The translations under genes and the position numbers were made by a program. Under the pieces are notes generated by a model. The model worked only from the letters and a program-made list of their open reading frames with translations. It made no database searches and had not been told where the DNA came from. Of a stretch of DNA of 60,000 bases, positions 20,701-29,278 are shown piece by piece. The stretch comes from Owenia fusiformis (taxonomy: Eukaryota > Annelida > Polychaeta > Sabellida > Oweniidae). The DNA is taken from assembly GCA_903813345.2 (NCBI GenBank), contig CAIIXF020000001.1, positions 18,993,915-19,053,914 of the forward strand, given 5' to 3'. Each line of letters opens with the position of its first letter. Position 1 is the stretch's first letter.

Positions 20701-22860
20701 TTGAAAAATATTTTTTTTTAAATGTGTGTTAACAATAATTCATCACTTCATTGCTGTTGGCATATCAAAATGCAATAAGTTAGGCATATTTTATGAAGAC
20801 ATGTCTACTAACCTAATAGAGACGGATGTCCTACACCAATCAGCATGTTTGTCAAAGGCAACCAATATTGCAGCTAGTTCCTTAAACACAAGGCATTCAA
20901 TGATACACAAGAACACAAATGTGTACAAAATGTCCCCACCAATGGGTGATCCCATCAAATGGTTATCCTGAAAATGAGTAGACAAGACTTTACTGACACA
21001 ATTTGAGGATGGAAAATCCAAGATGGCCGCCTTAAAATTTACCCAGAATCCCCCAAAATTAGCTAGTTCTAGATTTTCATACTAAGAACCACCCCTGAAA
21101 ATTTGAAATTGATCTGTCAAACAGTTAAACAAGACTTTACAGACATGATTTTAGGATGGAAAATCCAAAATGGCTGCCTTGACATTTACCCAGAATGTCA
21201 AAAATCAGTTCTACATTTTCATACTAAGAATCATCCCTGAAAAGTTGAAATTGATCTACCAAACGATTCACCTGAAAACGCGTAAACAAGACTTTACAGA
21301 CAAGATTTTAGGACAGAAAATCCAAAATGGCTGCCTTGACATTTACCCAGAATGCCAAAAAACTAATCAGATCTAGGCTTTCATACTAAGAATCATCCCT
21401 GAAAATTTGAAATTGATCTAACATACGGTTCACCTGGAAATGCGTAGACAAGACTTTACAGACAAGATTTTAGGACGGAAAATCCAAAATGGCTGCCTTG
21501 ACATTTACCCAGAACGCCAAAAAAACTAATCAGATGTAGATTTTCATACTAAGAATCATCCCTGAAAATTTGAAATTGATCTACCATACGGTTCACCTGG
21601 AAATGCGTAGACAAGAATTTACAAACAAGATTTTAGGACGGAAAATCCAAAATGGCTGCCTTGACATTTACCCAGAACGCCAAAAAACTAATCAGATCTA
21701 GATTTTCATACTTAGAATCATCCCTGAAAATTTGAAATTGATCTACTAAACGGTTCACCTGAAAACGTGTAGACAAGACTTGACAGACAAGATTTTAGGA
21801 CGGAAAAAACCAAAATGGCCGACAATAAAAAAGTGATTATGAGTTTTTGCTGATTTCCTTTTACAAAATTATCACATATAACTACTGTTAACAATAACAT
21901 AGGCTTTTTCAACAAAGTACACCTGAAATTATTTATAAAGCTACTAAATAGTTAAAGTATGAAAACTCAAAAACACCATTCAATATGATACAAAGTATTA
22001 TCGCGCGCTAACTTTTCTTCAGACATTCAAAATGGCTGACATGACTGAGCTAACAGGTCCAAAACCTAATCAGATGTAGAATGAAGTGAGCTGAACAAGA
22101 TATTAAAGTTTTAAAAGCAACTGGGAAGCCGTTTTTCTTAAAGTTTGCAGACAAGGATTTTAGCATTTGACCTCAAAATGGCCGACAGGAAGTAGCTATC
22201 AAGTTAATTTTTTATCATCCACATCTGTATGCACTCCCAAGTTATTCCTGAAAATTTGAAGGTGATACCTGTAGCGGTTTTGGAGAAAACTGCCGGACGT
22301 ACGGACGGACAGACAGACAACCAGACAGACGGACGGACGGACGGACGGACGGACGGACGGACGGACGCGCCTAGGACGACAATATGGCCCCACACTATGT
22401 GGTGGGGACATAAAAATGATCTGAGTATTTTCTGTTTGGCACATTTAAGGGTTCAAATAATATTGTACATTGGCTAAATTAATACATGGTACACATTATT
22501 ACTGTTACAGAACAGTAATAAAATTTCTATAATTTCATGAGTAAAGAAAAAATATATCTCCTATTTGGGACAAATACACTATTAACAATATTCATGACAT
22601 TTTGAGAAAAACAGTCTGATTAATAAAAGCATTTGAACCATTAGCATTTGAATGAAAAATTACAAATGAGAGCATTAGGAATCAAAATAACAGTTAACGA
22701 TAGCATTTCTCAGAATCAATTTCTTTAAAGCCTTGAATTTGGTTAGAAATAACATAGTGTACCTCGTTACTGTTCCAGCTATGACGATGTGAGGCTAGCG
22801 CCTCAGAAGGTGTCACATGCTCCAGCTGTTTTGGTAAGATAATAAATGGACGGTCTCCAT
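8526..22860 (-). CDS. CAMTA: CAMTA, calmodulin-binding transcription activator (ten internal exons; both ends missing)
   Basis: Exons in transcript order: 22763-22860, 20813-20880, 19825-19960, 18904-19114, 18381-18415, 16135-17445, 15458-15584, 9949-10077, 9417-9502, 8526-8716. All have GT-AG borders and matching phases and together encode about 797 residues. The first four give the CG-1 DNA-binding domain (motifs HRHSWNSNE, RRDGKTTREDHMKLKVQG, PTFHRRCYWLLQNPD, LVHYLNVP). The 1.3-kb sixth exon is low complexity. Exons seven and eight encode the TIG domain (LVTGPWYSTNSSYS; GLVTMQVACEGM, ISNSCIYEYKA). Exon nine is a coiled-coil-like linker, and exon ten starts the ankyrin region (GLTILHMASALGYTGL). 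CAMTAs are nuclear, Ca2+/calmodulin-responsive transcription factors. The first coding exon and the ankyrin-IQ-C-terminal exons are not in view; the latter may lie left of the window. Confidence 0.93.
9417..9502 (-). CDS. CAMTA: CAMTA exon: linker/coiled-coil
   Basis: The acceptor TATTTCTAG and donor CAG/GTCAGT bound 86 bases that complete a GAT codon with the previous exon and end in phase 0. The peptide DNKLKMLLLEKVEALEKRL corresponds to the short helical segment after the CAMTA TIG domain. Confidence 0.88.
9949..10077 (-). CDS. CAMTA: CAMTA exon: C-terminal half of TIG domain
   Basis: 129 bases between acceptor CAATTCCAG and donor GGTG/GTAAGT. They encode HEAGLVTMQVACEGMVISNS then CIYEYKA, the last strands of the immunoglobulin-like TIG fold, and then a linker ending DWFSIG. 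Entry phase 1 matches the previous exon across a 5.4-kb intron. Confidence 0.93.
10120..10420. repeat. Dispersed repeat, copy 1 (others at about 25010-25230 and 37590-37805)
   Basis: The three copies share blocks such as 'gaagagcaaaatggccac', 'acccagcatgccc', 'aaacctaatcagatcttggc' and 'tttgcatctgtaaa'. They are diverged and without coding potential. The vocabulary resembles the tandem core at 20975-22300, so they may be single-unit relics of that family. Confidence 0.65.
11051..11731 (+). CDS. Collagenous C-type lectin (copy 1)
   Basis: 226 residues in one exon. The start is the ATG of MELQTFLLL; the frame is open upstream but has no earlier in-frame ATG. Order: signal peptide (1 to about 19, ending YSYC), a helical segment with paired cysteines (KLKSCQAKLKRLQNDYNVLK), a CTCNC cluster, eight Gly-X-Y triplets (GIK GLP GPT GPQ GPQ GPP GPT GPQ), then a long-form C-type lectin domain (about 80-222) with six cysteines, WIGLN and YICEIK. 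The layout resembles a miniature collectin: a secreted oligomeric pattern-recognition protein. The calcium/sugar site reads QPE and WHD where classical lectins have EPN or QPD and WND, so classical sugar binding is doubtful. It lies inside a CAMTA intron, antisense to it. Confidence 0.92.
   Translation: MELQTFLLLLLLTVQYSYCANNKLKSCQAKLKRLQNDYNVLKVAGQCTCNCEGIKGLPGPTGPQGPQGPPGPTGPQLPTTCPHDFVQNSEFGSCYKLFTVEPFSWIDALSHCQSMGANLAMIESNEEQNFLREQIQQKNNLENFWIGLNELHGNWSWSTMPGQENEPLGKDSYHSWNVDEGQPENNDQNCAKMAGGTSTRNYRWHDDLCTSKDKYICEIKLNIKQK
12179..12184 (+). terminator. Possible polyadenylation signal of lectin copy 1
   Basis: AATAAA lies about 450 bases after the stop codon. In AT-rich DNA this hexamer occurs often by chance, so the assignment is tentative. 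Confidence 0.25.
13104..13775 (+). CDS. Collagenous C-type lectin (copy 2)
   Basis: 223 residues, same architecture as its neighbour 1.4 kb upstream: signal peptide, cysteine-bearing helical stalk, CTCNC, eight Gly-X-Y triplets (first GIQ) and a C-type lectin domain with WIGLN, QPE, WHD and YICEMK. From the end of the signal peptide to the start of the lectin domain (about 220 nt) the two genes differ by a single base, whereas the lectin domains differ at many positions, including the loop before the last cysteines (AGGTSTRNYRWHDDLC against DAAKSGRNYRWHDDHC). A secreted partner or paralogue with altered ligand preference is likely. The ATG at 13104 is the first in frame. Confidence 0.92.
   Translation: MELQTFLLLVLLLIVQYSYCANNKLKSCQAKLKRLQNDYNVLKVAGQCTCNCEGIQGLPGPTGPQGPQGPPGPTGPQLPTTCPHDFINSTEFGSCYKLFTVEPLSWIDALSHCQSMGANLATIESDEEQNFLKEQIQQKNNLKYFWIGLNNLHGYWSWSTMPGQENEPLGKDNYHSWNVDEGQPENNNQHCAEMDAAKSGRNYRWHDDHCMYKHTYICEMKLK
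14579..15371. mobile_element. TTAA-flanked repeat element, copy 1 (interrupted by a MITE)
   Basis: The sequence from 'agtgtgcgcc' to 'cggggact' recurs at 32250-34045, and both copies are flanked by TTAA on both sides (14575-14578 and 15372-15375 here). Without their insertions both copies are about 497 bp. TTAA targets suggest a piggyBac- or Kolobok-type non-autonomous element, but the inverted termini are only a few bases (AGT...ACT). A TATA-like 'ctatataaagag' lies about 55 bp from the left end in both copies. Confidence 0.7.
14804..15094. mobile_element. 291-bp MITE with CAGTGGCGTAG termini
   Basis: The ends CAGTGGCGTAG and CTACGCCACTG are inverted repeats flanked by the 5-bp duplication GCATC (14799-14803 and 15095-15099). 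The other copy of the host repeat shows the uninterrupted site at about 32470 ('tttgcatcaatcaaatgg'), which proves the borders. Superfamily not assigned. Confidence 0.92.
15458..15584 (-). CDS. CAMTA: CAMTA exon: N-terminal half of TIG domain
   Basis: Too short and too frame-dependent to stand out as an open frame, this exon was found by homology. The acceptor GTTATAG is followed by GGC TCT ACT AAG, and it ends CCAG/GTTGGT. It encodes GSTKILVTGPWYSTNSSYS... through VPAELIQSGVLRCFSP, the hallmark first half of the CAMTA TIG domain. Phases match both neighbours. Confidence 0.93.
16135..17445 (-). CDS. CAMTA: CAMTA large exon: low-complexity activation region
   Basis: 1311 bases, exactly 437 codons. 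It opens TVATIENIVDEVMRCRAGTQ and a cysteine/histidine-rich patch (CTCNHTNFCKFC, where vertebrate CAMTAs also have a Cys-rich CLC motif). It continues through Ser/Pro/Asn-rich sequence, ten or so TLNP(S/N)G repeats (positions 16770-16960), an acidic patch (FDAFELLDLPEFENLSADL), a poly-Gln stretch, and ITDFSPDW just before the TIG exon. The donor is CAACAG/GTAAAT. The acidic-hydrophobic patch is a plausible transactivation segment. Confidence 0.93.
16770..16965 (-). repeat. 18-bp coding minisatellite (TLNPSG) in CAMTA
   Basis: Roughly ten tandem 18-bp units, with one unit shortened by 6 bp (a GNPSG junction), keep the frame. It is likely to vary in length between individuals. The opposite-strand open frames here are by-products of the repeat. 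Confidence 0.9.
17799..17884. repeat. Near-perfect hairpin, arms about 37 bp
   Basis: 'tgacacaaaaatgccat' and 'ctacataatattgcataa' pair with 'ttatgcaatattatgtag' and 'tgacattttttgtgtca' across an 11-base loop. The right arm runs into CACCCTG, as in the TA-flanked elements of this window, so it may be a truncated MITE. Confidence 0.8.
18381..18415 (-). CDS. CAMTA: CAMTA 35-bp micro-exon
   Basis: The acceptor CTTGTTTCAG and donor ATG/GTAAGT enclose 35 bases that complete PMF and encode GDDLNNKFGQM. It is the link between the CG-1 domain and the large exon; without it the frame does not join. Its position matches the CAMTA stretch after the conserved MF. Confidence 0.85.
18476..18611. mobile_element. 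Decayed pogo/Tigger-like remnant
   Basis: 'tatccaaacacatctctaaa', 'aatccgaacattt' and 'acacccaaatgtgcgaac' echo the better-preserved element at 43642-43854. The borders are uncertain. Confidence 0.35.
18904..19114 (-). CDS. CAMTA: CAMTA exon: C-terminal CG-1 domain
   Basis: The acceptor TTTATTTCAG is followed by TGC ATC TAT GGA; the donor is ATGT/GTAAGT. It encodes CIYGSYVHSALLPTFHRRCY, then WLLQNPDTILVHYLNVP and WTKQELIDQLVPM, among the most conserved CG-1 sequences. Confidence 0.95.
19825..19960 (-). CDS. CAMTA: CAMTA exon: CG-1 core
   Basis: 136 bases encode RPTSGSMFMYCRKKVRYRKD, then GYYWIKRRDGKTTRED and HMKLKVQGVE, the basic DNA-contacting core of CG-1. The acceptor is TCTTTCAG and the donor GAG/GTAATT. 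Confidence 0.95.
20088..20428. mobile_element. Nested palindromic foldback element
   Basis: The outer arms ('acttgagtgggtttgggg' and 'ccccaaacccactcaagt') bracket an inner inverted pair with CCCGGGA / TCCCGGG and repeated CCCGCTC/GAGCGGG blocks. It has no coding capacity. It sits in the CAMTA intron between the second and third recognised exons. Confidence 0.75.
20436..20567. repeat. Long hairpin, arms about 60 bp
   Basis: 'ggttttggatacagtgtttatccc' and 'gggataaaccctgtatccaaaacc' (given here in part) are inverse copies, as are 'gaaatatgtgtatctcc' and 'gagatacacatatttcc'. It directly adjoins the previous palindrome, so the two foldbacks may have been inserted together. Confidence 0.8.
20813..20880 (-). 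CDS. CAMTA: CAMTA exon: CG-1
   Basis: 68 bases encode ELAAILVAFDKHADWCRTSV followed by SI plus two bases, matching the CG-1 helix after the HxWNxNE motif. The acceptor is GTGTTTAAG (no C before the AG, usable but less typical) and the donor ATTAG/GTTAGT. Confidence 0.93.
20975..22412 (+). mobile_element. Pearl-like element: about 160-bp tandem core plus (GGAC)n tail
   Basis: About six units of near 155-160 bp each contain 'agacaagactttacagacaa', 'aaaatccaaaatggctgcc', 'acatttacccagaa' and 'aagaatcatccctgaaaatt'. Diverged sequence, a (GGAC)n run at about 22296-22366 and a tail 'ggtggggacataaaaat' follow. Tandem cores with an ACGG-type microsatellite are the described architecture of bivalve pearl / Helentron-like elements. 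It has no transposase. Located in a CAMTA intron. Confidence 0.7.
22763..22860 (-). CDS. CAMTA: CAMTA exon: start of CG-1 domain
   Basis: 98 bases encode (x)GDRPFIILPKQLEHV then SHRHSWNSNE; the last residues are the CG-1 signature. The acceptor is ATTTTCAG; the exon starts with two bases of a split codon, so an earlier coding exon must exist unless the frame is read through from the ATG at 22948. The donor is AACGAG/GTACAC. Confidence 0.9.
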
Positions 22861-22950
22861 CTGAAAATACATGTAAAAATTCATCTGAAAATATATGCAA
22901 AATTTTGTTTGAAAATACATGTAAAAATGAATCTGAAAATATATGCAAAT
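22861..22950 (-). repeat. Tandem copies of a 3' splice-site-like sequence before the CAMTA exon
   Basis: On the minus strand, ATGTATTTTCAGATG-like units (about 23 bp) repeat four times, so several TTTTCAG/ATG acceptors stand one after another before the exon. The frame through them is open from an ATG at 22948 (FLHVFSD repeats). This could give acceptor choice or an alternative N-terminus. Confidence 0.65.
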
Positions 22951-22959
22951 TACTTTGTC

Positions 22960-25000
22960 TGAAAATACAACCAAGTAAAATTCATGAGGAGTTATATTTT
23001 GAAATTTCGCTAGATTCATTGTGTTCATTGTGTAATTGCATGTGTCATTTTGTTCCAATAACGGTTAGATAGATATTTCATTTCATTCCAATGAATTGGA
23101 AGAAAAGAACAAAACATAATTATACTAAAAAACAATAGCTCACTGTGTGAGATAAAAATGATTGTCTCAAACGATTATACAATACATATATAAAAAATTG
23201 TCATATCAAAATGTTGTCAATTGACAACCATTACATTGAGGATGTGAATCGTTTGAGAGAAAAACAATGTCAAATTTAGTTCAACAAATCACATCCCATC
23301 CTTTAATTTGAAATTCTCCTGAATGATGAATAAACATTTCTATCTAATCTAACTCCCTTTATAATTCCCTCCATTTGTAACTGCATCAATAATGTTTATT
23401 TAGTCTCGGGTAAAATGACAGCTTTGCAGTTGTAATAGCATTTCAGAGAATCTGGGGACTAGCTTGTCTAATTGATTAAAAGCCTGGGATTGGCCTTGAA
23501 ATGAACTACTGGTTGAATAGTGATGAAAGTATCTGAATTAAATCAAGTATTATCAACTAACTAGAGTGCTGTATTGACGAAGAAATCATGTGTTTATTTC
23601 ACCAGTTGTCGCGGTAACACACTATTGTGCAGATCACTAAAGGCAATGTAAGGAAAACAAAGAAAACATAAACAGCCAATAAATATTAATCATTGTTGAA
23701 TCAAAACCACAATAAATGTACAATTCTAGCACAACAAGCTGATATCCCATGCCAGTAGGACACCAGCCTACAACTCAATCTGTTAACTAGTATTTGAGTT
23801 ATCACCCAGACAGAAGAACGAACAATTTGAACAAATGAAAGAACGAACAAATAATAAAAACGAGCCAACAAAAGAATGGACTATATATACAATATATCTA
23901 TAATGTTATTTAACTGACTAAGAGCATGAAAAATGGAAGTTAAAAAGATGGTTAACATAATTAGACACCTGATATGTGGGGTTGGATACTGACATTATTC
24001 AATAGGGCCAAAATCTCAGTAGGCCTCCCTTAAAACTCATCCTTCTTGCCTCCCTTAAAACTCATCCTTCTAGGCCTACCTTAAAACTCACTAAGGCCTA
24101 CCTTATAATGACAAGTAGCTATTACAGTAGAAAGCATTTCATATCATCTTTTCTCCATTCATAAAGTTAAACGGAGTCCAAAATCATGAACACGAAAGCT
24201 GAAACTGTCATCGTTCTAACACTTGCTTATATGTGATACATTTTTTTATTCTTGCTTTTATGTAAAAAAACCCATCTCAATCAATAAAACATAGCCAATA
24301 AATGTCAGTGGTATCAAATTATCACTCTGTTCAACCATTTTAGTTCATACCTATTACAAGAGCATCTAATTTCTGTGTAACCCTGCTCCAGGGTTTTGCA
24401 AATCAAGGTGAATGAACTGCACAGGGAAAACTTGTAGCACAAATGCATGACCACTAATTACCAATAGCAGCTTCATCGTACACTCGTTAAATTCTTTGAT
24501 CAAATCTATATCAGACTTCATACTCAGAAAGAAAACATCTTCTAAACTGTTCTGCATTAAAGTCAAACTTCTATAAAATGCCATTAAAGATCCATTTGAG
24601 ATTTTAAGATCTTGTCAGTATCAAAAGTGCAAAATCATCTGTCATACACAGATGGGTAATACGGTAATCTGATAGGGAAGTAAAGTAAAATTGATCACTA
24701 TTTTCGTGATATCATGAATGGTTTTACAAAAATTTACTTCAATTAGAGTGAAATATTGATCAATAAATAAGTTTTATTATCAGAGACAAGAGATTTCTTC
24801 CCGTCCTTTATTTTACATCATGTAGATTCACTAGACATGCAAGAATAAGGACTAACATTATAAAATATTGATAGGTGGGAATTAATGGTAAAACTGTTTT
24901 GTTCACCAATGGAATGTATATCACATATTGTCAGTAGATATAATAAGGCCAATATAGGTTATGTCTCTGTTTAACAGGACTATTTCAAAAAATCACAAAA
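22960..25000. other. AT-rich spacer, presumed CAMTA 5' intron
   Basis: No exon homologous to the CAMTA N-terminus was recognised. A small tandem repeat around 24015-24105 ('cccttaaaactcatccttct') is the only clear structure. The minus-strand open frame at 24366-24584 has no recognised relatives. Confidence 0.5.
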
Positions 25001-25009
25001 AGACAAACA

Positions 25010-25230
25010 CACAGTGATACATGTAAATATCACTAATAATTTTATGGAAAAATTCAAAATTGCTGCCCCAGAATGCCCAAAACCTAATCAGATCTTGGCA
25101 CTAGTCTCTTCTTGCATCAGTAAAAATTTCAAGTTGAGGTTTTCCTAGAATTTTGATGATTTAATTCATATAGCTCTCCCGCATGCCCACCTCCCTGCCC
25201 AACAACACAAGATGATGACAATACAATAAT
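25010..25230. repeat. Dispersed repeat, copy 2
   Basis: Shares 'cagatcttggcactagtct', 'gcatcagtaaaaatttcaag' and 'acaacacaagatgatgacaa' with the copies near 10120-10420 and 37590-37805. Confidence 0.65.
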
Positions 25231-25329
25231 GTGTGCTATGAAAAAGTGCAATCAAAACTGTTAAAATGAAGTAAAATCATAAGACAAAAAAACAATAAAA
25301 ACAACCAGAACAACGGCAACGCCAAAGCG

Positions 25330-26632
25330 TAGCGAATCCCATCGAACATTTTTCAAAAGGGGCACCTTCTACCAAAAGTGTCATTAGACAGTGTGCCATG
25401 CTTATAATATTCACATACCAAATATGAACAAAATCGCTCAACTACTTTTCGAGTTATAGTAAAATACGTTAAAATGGTGGCCATTTTGAAAAATGGCCGA
25501 CTTCTACCAAAAGTCTCATTAGACAGTGTGCCATGCTTATAGTATTCACATACCAAATATGAACAAAATCGCTCCACTACTTTTCGAGTTATAGTAAAAT
25601 ACGTTAAAATGGCGGCCATTTTGAAAAATGGCCGCCTTCTACCAAAAGTGTCATTTTACAGTGTGCCATGCTTATGCGTATTCACGTACCAAATATGAAC
25701 AAAATCACTCAACTACTTTTCGAGTTATAGTAAAATAAGTTAAAATGGCAGCCATTTTTCAATATGTCCGCCATTTTTCAAAATGGCCGCCTTCTACCAA
25801 AAGTGTCATTAGACAGTGTGCCATGCTTACAGTATTCACATACCAAATTTGAACAAAATCGCTCCACTACTTTTCGAGTTATAGTAAAATACGTTAAAAT
25901 GGCGGCCATTTTGAAAAATGACCGCCCTCTACCAAAAGTGTCATTAGACAGTGTGCCATTCTTATACGTATTCACGTACCAAATATGAACAAAATCGCTC
26001 CACTACTTTTCGAGTTTTAGTAAAATAAGTTAAAATGGCGGCCATTTTTCAAAATGTCCACCATTTTTCAAAATGGCCGCCTTCTACCAAAAGTGTCATT
26101 AGACAGTGTGCCATGGTTATAGTATTCACATACCAAATATGAACAAAATCGCTCCACTACTTTTCGAGTTACAGCAAAAATCGTAAAATAACGAGTAAAG
26201 GCCGCCATTTTTCAAGATGGCTGCCATGTGCTTTTTTAATATCTACATTTCTAGCTTTATTAATGTCCTATATAGTTTTTTTTACATTTAAAACATATTG
26301 CTATTACAGTTTTACATATTGCACCTAAATTACTGTAAAATCGGCACTAAAATGGCCGCCATTTTTAAATGAGTGGCCATTTTGAAAATCGGCTTTCGAG
26401 CAGAACTTCTACCCCCATAGGGTATATGTGTACAAAATATGAATAAAATCGGGCCAACGGTATTTGAGTTATTGCCTGGACGGACGGACGGACGGACGTA
26501 CGTACGTACGTACGGACGGACGGACGGACGGACGGACGGACGGACGGACGGACGGACGGACGGACGGACGGACGGACGGACGGACGGAGGCGTTCCCTAT
26601 ATCCCTCTGAACTTCGTTCGATGGGATAATAA
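25330..26632 (+). mobile_element. Pearl-like element: about 140-bp tandem core plus long (GGAC)n
   Basis: Six core units contain 'cttctaccaaaagtgtcatt', 'agacagtgtgccatgct', 'aatatgaacaaaatcgctcc' and 'aaatggcggccatttt', then a non-repeated part, then about 110 bp of (GGAC)n with a short (GTAC)n inside (26477-26588). It ends 'cgttcgatgggataataaag'. Same architecture as the element at 20975 with an unrelated core, which fits pearl/Helentron-like elements. The open frames across it are repeat artefacts. Confidence 0.75.
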
Positions 26633-26714
26633 AGAATTGATCATGTAGGTTTTTGATAACCAGAGACAGACATAACTAAACAAACATTGAATCTGTAATA
26701 GCCTAAATAATATA

Positions 26715-27955
26715 CACGGAGCCCATGTCAAGCTGCGCGCCTACTTAGGCGCGCAGTTTGTTTCGTCCACAAACTGCGTGCCTAACAACATTGCATCATT
26801 CAAGTTGGAGTCTGAATTTTGAAACGTAATTTTAAGACATTTATCCTGCATTGTTTTCTTGTTTAATACGTTCATTCTGTGGCGAACATACGAATCTTGC
26901 GAATACTAGCAAAAACTATGTACAAATGGATCGAAGTTTTAAAACATAAGCAGATTAATGGCATTTTCGTCACAGATTTAAAGGGAATTTATACGTAAAT
27001 TGATCTAGCACTTTAAATATAAATGATAGATACTTCAGACTCGTTTCATATTTAATTCCTTAAGCATTTATCATGTATAGTTCAAAATATTTCGAGATAA
27101 AACAGATAATCAGGAGATTAAAAGGAAATAAAGCACAAACTGCGCGCCTATTTTAGCCAGGAAATTTCAAACTGCGCGTATACGTCACTATCAAAACTAC
27201 ATATTATCATTGGAATTTCTACAGAGGCAGGTGTGTTGGTGTTTTTCATATAGATTTGGAAATTTTCCTTTATCGTCAGATTTTATGAGATTTTCATATT
27301 GAAATTCAAAATGTATAATAGAAGTAACAATTAAACTTTTATTTCAAGATCATCATCTTGGTGGATGGACTCACATAATATTTCAATTATGGGGTTCTAC
27401 TATTAGATACATATGTGGCTTACAAATGGCGCTTACGTTTTCTAATAATACAAAACAAGCTTGGATAGGCAAGCATATTAGGCACGCGGTTTGGGAAATA
27501 CATGTGAATATAGGCGCGCAGTTTGACAAGAAAAATGTTTAAATCACGTTTATGGCGTATTATCGTTTTGAACACAAACTATGCTGCTTTAATCAGATGG
27601 AGTGATCCTATATATTCTAGCATACACAGACTCAATGGCTGAATAAACGGCTAATGACGATAAAAAGACATAGATATAACTTTACACTGTAAATTTTGAA
27701 CACAGAAGTTACTTAAGACCCTTATATTGAGATAACCAGGTTTACATCGGGAACAACATTGAGTACTATGAGTAAATTAAGTTCATCTTCACAGAATGGT
27801 ACTATCTTTAGAACGAGACTAACCTTGTATTTTCCGTATTTTGGCTCTTTTTGGGAGTCGTGTCCTCCCTGTTTTCCATTTTGAAATATGCGCGCAGTTT
27901 GTCAGAGTTTCAAACTGCGTGCCTAGTAGGCGCGCAGCTTGACATGGGCACCGTG
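26715..27955. mobile_element. CACGG-type TIR element T2 with reiterated GCGCGCAGTTTG
   Basis: The termini CACGGAGCCCATGTCAAGC and (inverse) CACGGTGCCCATGTCAAGC are flanked by the exact 5-bp duplication ATATA (26710-26714 and 27956-27960). A motif close to GGCGCGCAGTTTG occurs in either orientation at about 26733, 26748, 26770, 27136, 27168, 27481, 27513, 27890, 27911 and 27929, concentrated at the ends as inverted pairs and in inner clusters. The CAC-beginning termini and 5-bp duplication fit Transib/RAG-like transposons. There is no transposase ORF. A start codon with a following splice donor sits just inside the right terminus. Confidence 0.85.
27823..27878 (-). CDS. Possible first exon inside element T2
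   Basis: On the minus strand, CAAAATGG lies about 10 bases after a copy of the motif. It opens an 18-codon frame (MENREDTTPKKSQNTENT plus two bases) followed by the donor AAG/GTTAGT at 27822. A matching second exon is uncertain. The layout mirrors the ATG-donor arrangement in element T1. Coding status is speculative. Confidence 0.25.
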
Positions 27956-28389
27956 ATATATGCCAACTAGAAATAAAACATGAAAGATACATGATCTATT
28001 TTAATAATCTTCTACTGATTCTTGATAAATGACGAAGTAGTTTTACTTCATCATTATTTATTTATTTATTACTTATAATTTGGCATTGGTTATTCCAGAA
28101 ATTCAACCACTGATGGATTTCTTAAAAATGAAATACTAGTCTATAAACTGAAATTCTACATGTATATACTGGTATTTCCCAAGTACAATTAATACTTATT
28201 TTCAAACCCTGAGAATTTTTTTATTACAGATCGGGTATTTATCAAGAAAACTGCCGACATAAATGCTTGTGTTCTTTCTTATGAATTCCTGGAAGACGTA
28301 TTCTCCGAGGACAGCAAATCCACACACTCTATGTGTATACATCTTGTTCTATTTGAAAATGTCAACTCCAAAAACAGAACAACAATATA

Positions 28390-29150
28390 GATTCGATCAT
28401 GAATGGCTGCCATTTTGAATTCAGTGACCATTAGGTTGAAAAACATTCTTGGGCAGAGGTCCTATTGGTATAAGGCAACACAACAGCATATAAAATTTGA
28501 AGTTAATCTGTATACTGGTATTTGAATTATCAAAGATTACATTTTTCATGAAATATGGCATCCATTATTTTGAATTAAGCAGCCATATTGAAAATTCCTT
28601 CTTGAGTAGAGACCCTTTGCCCATAAGGCATCAGCTTGAAAAAAATCAAATCAAATCCTTCGACTGCAGCCCGTCCAACTGTCCAGTAATTCGCATGTTT
28701 GTCGAGTATTTGCTGGAAAATTTGAAGTCACTCCAAATACCCATTTTACCTGATTATTGTCAAGCAAAAATATTTCTGTAGAAAAACTTCAAAAAAGTGA
28801 TCGCCAACACAGCAAAAAAAAACAAACGCATTTCGTTCGTACTTTTCACGCGGATACCATATATGTCGAAACATTTCGTACCTAACCCCCCATGTTGACA
28901 GTATTTCTGAACTCAAGCGTAGCTAGAGTGAAAATTTTGAGGTGTCCAAAATTTGGTTATATGCAATAAAATCTGGACCAAGGTGTTCAGATTTGAACCA
29001 AGGTGTCCACTATTTGAAGAAAGGTATTCAACATTTGTAAAACACTCATGTTAGGTGTTCCCAAGTTGACAGGCCTACTATCAGTATTTTTCACAATACA
29101 GATGGACAGACGCCTTCCCTAGATCTGTACTTTGGTGGGATAATGACAAC
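28390..29150 (+). mobile_element. Probable decayed pearl-like element
   Basis: Two diverged units contain 'aatggctgccattttgaat', 'cttgggcagaggtcctattg' and 'cttgagtagagaccctttgc', and the region ends 'gatggacagacgccttccct' and 'tggtgggataatgac'. The ending parallels that of the element at 25330-26632 with the microsatellite almost eroded. Borders are approximate. Confidence 0.45.
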
Positions 29151-29278
29151 TTATGCAGTCTCAGAGAGACACATAGGGCAGAGTATTCATTATATTCTGA
29201 AGTCATTTCCAGACAAGAAAATTAGATGTATCATTAGACAAATAAGTAACCTTGTATTTGCAAATGCAACTTACGCCT

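Noticed and set aside
22296-22366. CRISPR-like or regulatory array
   Set aside because: The regular spacing is simply a tetranucleotide microsatellite; the organism is eukaryotic and there are no spacers.
24366-24584. Minus-strand 72-codon frame (MAFYRSLTLMQNSLEDVFF...)
   Set aside because: It reads somewhat protein-like, but I recognise no family, no partner exon and no promoter or splice support; it does not match the CAMTA N-terminus.
22204-26648. Frames with SVRPSVRPS or GRTDGRTDGRTD repeats
   Set aside because: Translations of the GGAC microsatellites; such peptides are classic low-complexity artefacts.
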